Positions 5,269 to 7,063 of a DNA stretch of 7,063 nt are shown here, one piece after another. Made by a program: the position numbers and the translations under genes. Positions within the stretch are counted from its first letter, which is position 1; each line of letters starts with the position of its first letter. The notes beneath the pieces were generated by a model that saw only the letters and a program-made list of their open reading frames with translations, searched no databases and was not told the DNA's origin. Source of the stretch: Pseudomonadota bacterium (GTDB lineage Bacteria; Pseudomonadota; Alphaproteobacteria; Sphingomonadales; Sphingomonadaceae); contig JAEVYW010000021.1 in assembly GCA_023392555.1 (NCBI GenBank), forward strand, positions 1 through 7,063. Reading direction: 5' to 3'.

Positions 5269-6129
5269 TTACAGCACTCCGTAGGTCCAACCTTCCGACC
5301 GCGCGATTTCCGGCGTCAGGCCCACAGGAGCGAAGGATTCGGGCACATTTTGCGCCAGATTGCGCATTCCCGCCGCGGTTACGAGCGCATCGGTCTGGTG
5401 ATCGTTCGGCTCGAAGCGCAGCCGAACCGGCTTGCTTCCGAGGCCGCTGAGCGCCTTGTTGAGCTCAGTGCGAGTACGAAGCTTGGTGCCGCTCATACCG
5501 GCGCGGCGAAGGTAGATGCGGGTGTAGATTTCGCACACCGCGCTGCCGCCGTCCGGTAGCGGGTCCATCGGGAAAATCGCGACCTTGCCGTTGATCCGGT
5601 GAAGCAGACGCATTCCCGAAAAGCTCGCCTTCGCCACCTGCGCCGCGCCGATTGCGTCATAGGCGCTCGCCGTCTTGCGGCCGCCCTGCGCATTCAGCCG
5701 AGCATCGCACTGGCGGAAGCGGACGAAGTCGGCCTTCACCCCGTCTGCGATGCCGAAATAGAAATGCCGCCGATGCGCGATCTCGAGGAAGCTCGCCGCG
5801 CCAAGATCCTCGTCGTCGCACTTGGCATCGACATAGGCCCAGAACTCGCGGGCCGTGCGCGGCACGTCCGGCTCGCCGATGAGATACTCGCCCTTTTCGA
5901 CGATCGGCGGAGCGAAGCTGAAGTCGAAGCCGAACAAGGTGCGTTCCTCGGCCGCGCGCTTCAGCAGCCAGTGGAGGACCTCCTCTCGCGACCAGACGTG
6001 ATCCGGCCGCACCAGCCGCGGCGGGTCGTCACCGCGTGCTTCAGCAATCGCGATGCCCTTGTGCCGCCGCCCCTTCGCGCCAGACCAGTCGATCGCGACG
6101 AAGCAGTCGAACTCAGGGACGCTCGCCAA
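5269..6129 (-). CDS. DUF429-like protein, predicted RNase H-type fold
   Basis: A 286-residue soluble protein whose motifs resemble DUF429 proteins of the RNase H-like superfamily. Acidic residues sit where this fold usually places its metal ligands: D14 in FVAIDWSGAKG (strand 1), D69 in FGFDFSF, E200 in VCEIYTR (compare the family's E-V-Y-P motif) and D243/D247 in NDHQTDALVTAAGMR (compare D-A-x-D-A-L). This suggests a metal-dependent nuclease or related phosphoryl-transfer enzyme, but DUF429 proteins have no settled function. The start is a TTG (6129-6127): no ATG or GTG lies before the AIDWSG strand, and AGAGGG is 3 bases upstream. It overlaps the MmcQ/YjbR gene by 17 bp, implying translational coupling. 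The family assignment is from motif recognition; the fold is more certain than the family name. Confidence 0.62.
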   Translation of the reverse strand: MASVPEFDCFVAIDWSGAKGRRHKGIAIAEARGDDPPRLVRPDHVWSREEVLHWLLKRAAEERTLFGFDFSFAPPIVEKGEYLIGEPDVPRTAREFWAYVDAKCDDEDLGAASFLEIAHRRHFYFGIADGVKADFVRFRQCDARLNAQGGRKTASAYDAIGAAQVAKASFSGMRLLHRINGKVAIFPMDPLPDGGSAVCEIYTRIYLRRAGMSGTKLRTRTELNKALSGLGSKPVRLRFEPNDHQTDALVTAAGMRNLAQNVPESFAPVGLTPEIARSEGWTYGVL

Positions 6130-6490
6130 ATTCCCTCTGCTGAGCCTTGCTGAGCCGGTCCCACCAGGCGCGGCGGATGACCGTCTCGATCCGCTCGCGT
6201 TCGGCGCTTCCGTAGCGGACGAGAACCGCGGGCCAGCCGCTGAAGTGAGCGCTGTCCCAGAAGGTGTTCGGGTCGGTCTCGATCAGGAATTGCTTTTCGT
6301 CGAGCGAGGCCGCGATGGCGAAGCTCTCCGGCTCCCGCGTCGGATAGACGATCGGCTTGCTTCGGATGCGGACTGTGGGCCGGCCATAGCTGGTCGACTC
6401 CTCCGCTCCGGGAAGCGCCATGGCGAAGGCCTTGACGCTGTCCCAGCTGTCGAAGGTCGAGGCCTGGCTCACACCAGCGGCGGCTGGCAT
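6113..6490 (-). CDS. MmcQ/YjbR family DNA-binding-like protein
   Basis: A 125-residue protein of the MmcQ/YjbR family (CyaY-like fold), near the usual length of 115-120 residues. Family hallmarks are the N-terminal helix SWDSVKAFAMALPGAEEST (15-33), the YGRPTVRIRSKPIVYP strand pair (35-50), the FLIETDPNTFWDSAHFSGWPAVLV stretch (68-91) and the C-terminal helix RIETVIRRAWWDRLSKAQ (99-116). Members are often annotated as DNA-binding, but the function is poorly defined. The start ATG (6488-6490) follows GAGG by 4 bases, which supports it although the first 13 residues precede the conserved region. It overlaps the upstream membrane-protein gene by 22 bp and the downstream DUF429-like gene by 17 bp, so it is the middle gene of an operon. 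Confidence 0.85.
   Translation of the reverse strand: MPAAAGVSQASTFDSWDSVKAFAMALPGAEESTSYGRPTVRIRSKPIVYPTREPESFAIAASLDEKQFLIETDPNTFWDSAHFSGWPAVLVRYGSAERERIETVIRRAWWDRLSKAQQREFGERP
6133..6138 (-). promoter_or_regulatory. Ribosome-binding site for the TTG-started gene
   Basis: AGAGGG on the minus strand, inside the end of the MmcQ/YjbR gene, ends 3 bases before TTG 6129-6127. It supports the unusual start of the DUF429-like gene. Confidence 0.6.
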
Positions 6491-7063
6491 TTGTCCTCAG
6501 GCGCCGGATCGGCCGGGCGGCGAAGCCGCGGCGGAGGCGGGGGAGCGGGCGGCGAATGGCCGTCGGCCCAGCGCTCGAGAACCCGGGCGGCAGCGTCCCG
6601 CCCGCCGAGCCCGAACGCGATCGCGCAGGCCACCGCGGCCGACCCGAGGATCAGGCCGAACGCCATCATCACGATCTGGTCGGCAAGGCCCATGAAGGTC
6701 AGTCCGATCGCGGTGAACAAGGCGATGATCGCATACTTCACGATCGTCTGGGCATAGCCCGCCTCGCCCGTCGAGCTTCCGACCAAAGCCGCGAGGATGC
6801 GCGCCAGGAACAGGCCGACGACGATGATGACGGTGCCGAAGATGACCTTCCCGCCGAGCGCCGTGATCTGGAACAGCAGTGCCGCCGTGGCCTCTCCACC
6901 AACGCGGTGAGCGGCTTCCATCAGCCCCACGATGATGACCGCGGTCATCGCGATCGTGCCGATGATCCGCGACGGATTGGCCGACGCCGGCATCACGCCA
7001 AGCGCGCGAACGCTATTGTCGAAGCCGAGGCTCGGAAGGACCGTCTCGATCAGGGTCTTCACC
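6469..7063 (-). CDS. MscS-like / conserved-TM-helix membrane protein, 5' end outside the window
   Basis: At least 197 residues of a membrane protein; the frame is open to the window edge, so the N-terminus is probably missing (a GTG at 7062-7060 could be a start but nothing upstream is visible). Four hydrophobic segments lie at about 34-56, 72-92, 106-124 and 128-150. The last one, GLILGSAAVACAIAFGLGGR, has the Gly/Ala-rich spacing of a pore-lining helix and is followed by DAAARVLERW. This matches the 'conserved TM helix' proteins related to mechanosensitive channels. The beta domain that follows the pore helix in MscS is absent: a short proline-rich tail (PPAPPPPP, about 171-178) ends the protein. 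It heads the operon with the MmcQ/YjbR and DUF429-like genes, whose proteins are soluble. A role in osmotic release is possible but inferred. Confidence 0.72.
   Translation of the reverse strand, partial: VKTLIETVLPSLGFDNSVRALGVMPASANPSRIIGTIAMTAVIIVGLMEAAHRVGGEATAALLFQITALGGKVIFGTVIIVVGLFLARILAALVGSSTGEAGYAQTIVKYAIIALFTAIGLTFMGLADQIVMMAFGLILGSAAVACAIAFGLGGRDAAARVLERWADGHSPPAPPPPPRLRRPADPAPEDKCQPPLV

Noticed and set aside
5599..6153. A 184-codon plus-strand open frame antisense to the DUF429-like gene
   Set aside because: No motifs or start signals; the minus strand carries coherent RNase H-type motifs and operon overlaps.
5269..7063. The right-hand operon as a known phage-defence system
   Set aside because: None of the three proteins shows a hallmark of a named defence system, and the putative nuclease assignment rests on motif spacing only.

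Overview
The window looks like chromosomal DNA of a high-GC alphaproteobacterium, most likely a sphingomonad. The reasons are the GC-rich codon use, a PNPase with an Arg/Gly/Asp-rich tail, and a dispersed hairpin repeat (core CCGCTTTCGACCCATTGCGG) that I recall from sphingomonad genomes. The taxon is an inference; no rRNA or other marker is present.

Left part (1-1900, plus strand): the 3' end of pnp (S1 domain plus a basic, disordered tail) ends at a strong intrinsic terminator. Next comes a monocistronic gene for a secreted ScyD/ScyE-family beta-propeller protein, which ends at a second terminator almost identical to the first. The propeller gene is thus insulated by twin terminators.

Middle part (1900-4760): a small SET-domain protein (plus strand) converges on a PurD-like ATP-grasp protein (minus strand), and their coding 3' ends overlap by 73 bp. 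The ATP-grasp protein keeps the overall PurD layout but departs from it at the metal-binding motif. Divergent from it is a CPBP-family membrane protease-like protein, preceded by a hairpin repeat that creates a false N-terminal extension (MSAFDPLRT). A possible 38-residue single-helix membrane peptide follows.

Repeat-rich, gene-poor part (4752-5268): two more hairpin-repeat copies, a short minus-strand coding remnant that appears frameshifted, and a set of GGTCAC/GTGACC motifs including a perfect 9-bp inverted repeat.

Right part (5269-7063, all minus strand): a tightly overlapping three-gene operon read from right to left. It encodes a membrane protein with MscS-like/conserved-TM-helix character (5' end beyond the window), an MmcQ/YjbR-family protein, and a DUF429-like protein with an RNase H-type fold and a TTG start. 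Overlaps of 22 and 17 bp suggest translational coupling.

No CRISPR array, complete mobile element, tRNA or rRNA was seen. The points most worth following are the hairpin-repeat family with compensatory stem changes, the PurD-like paralogue with an altered active site, and the overlapping operon around the DUF429-like protein. None of these by itself shows a new system.
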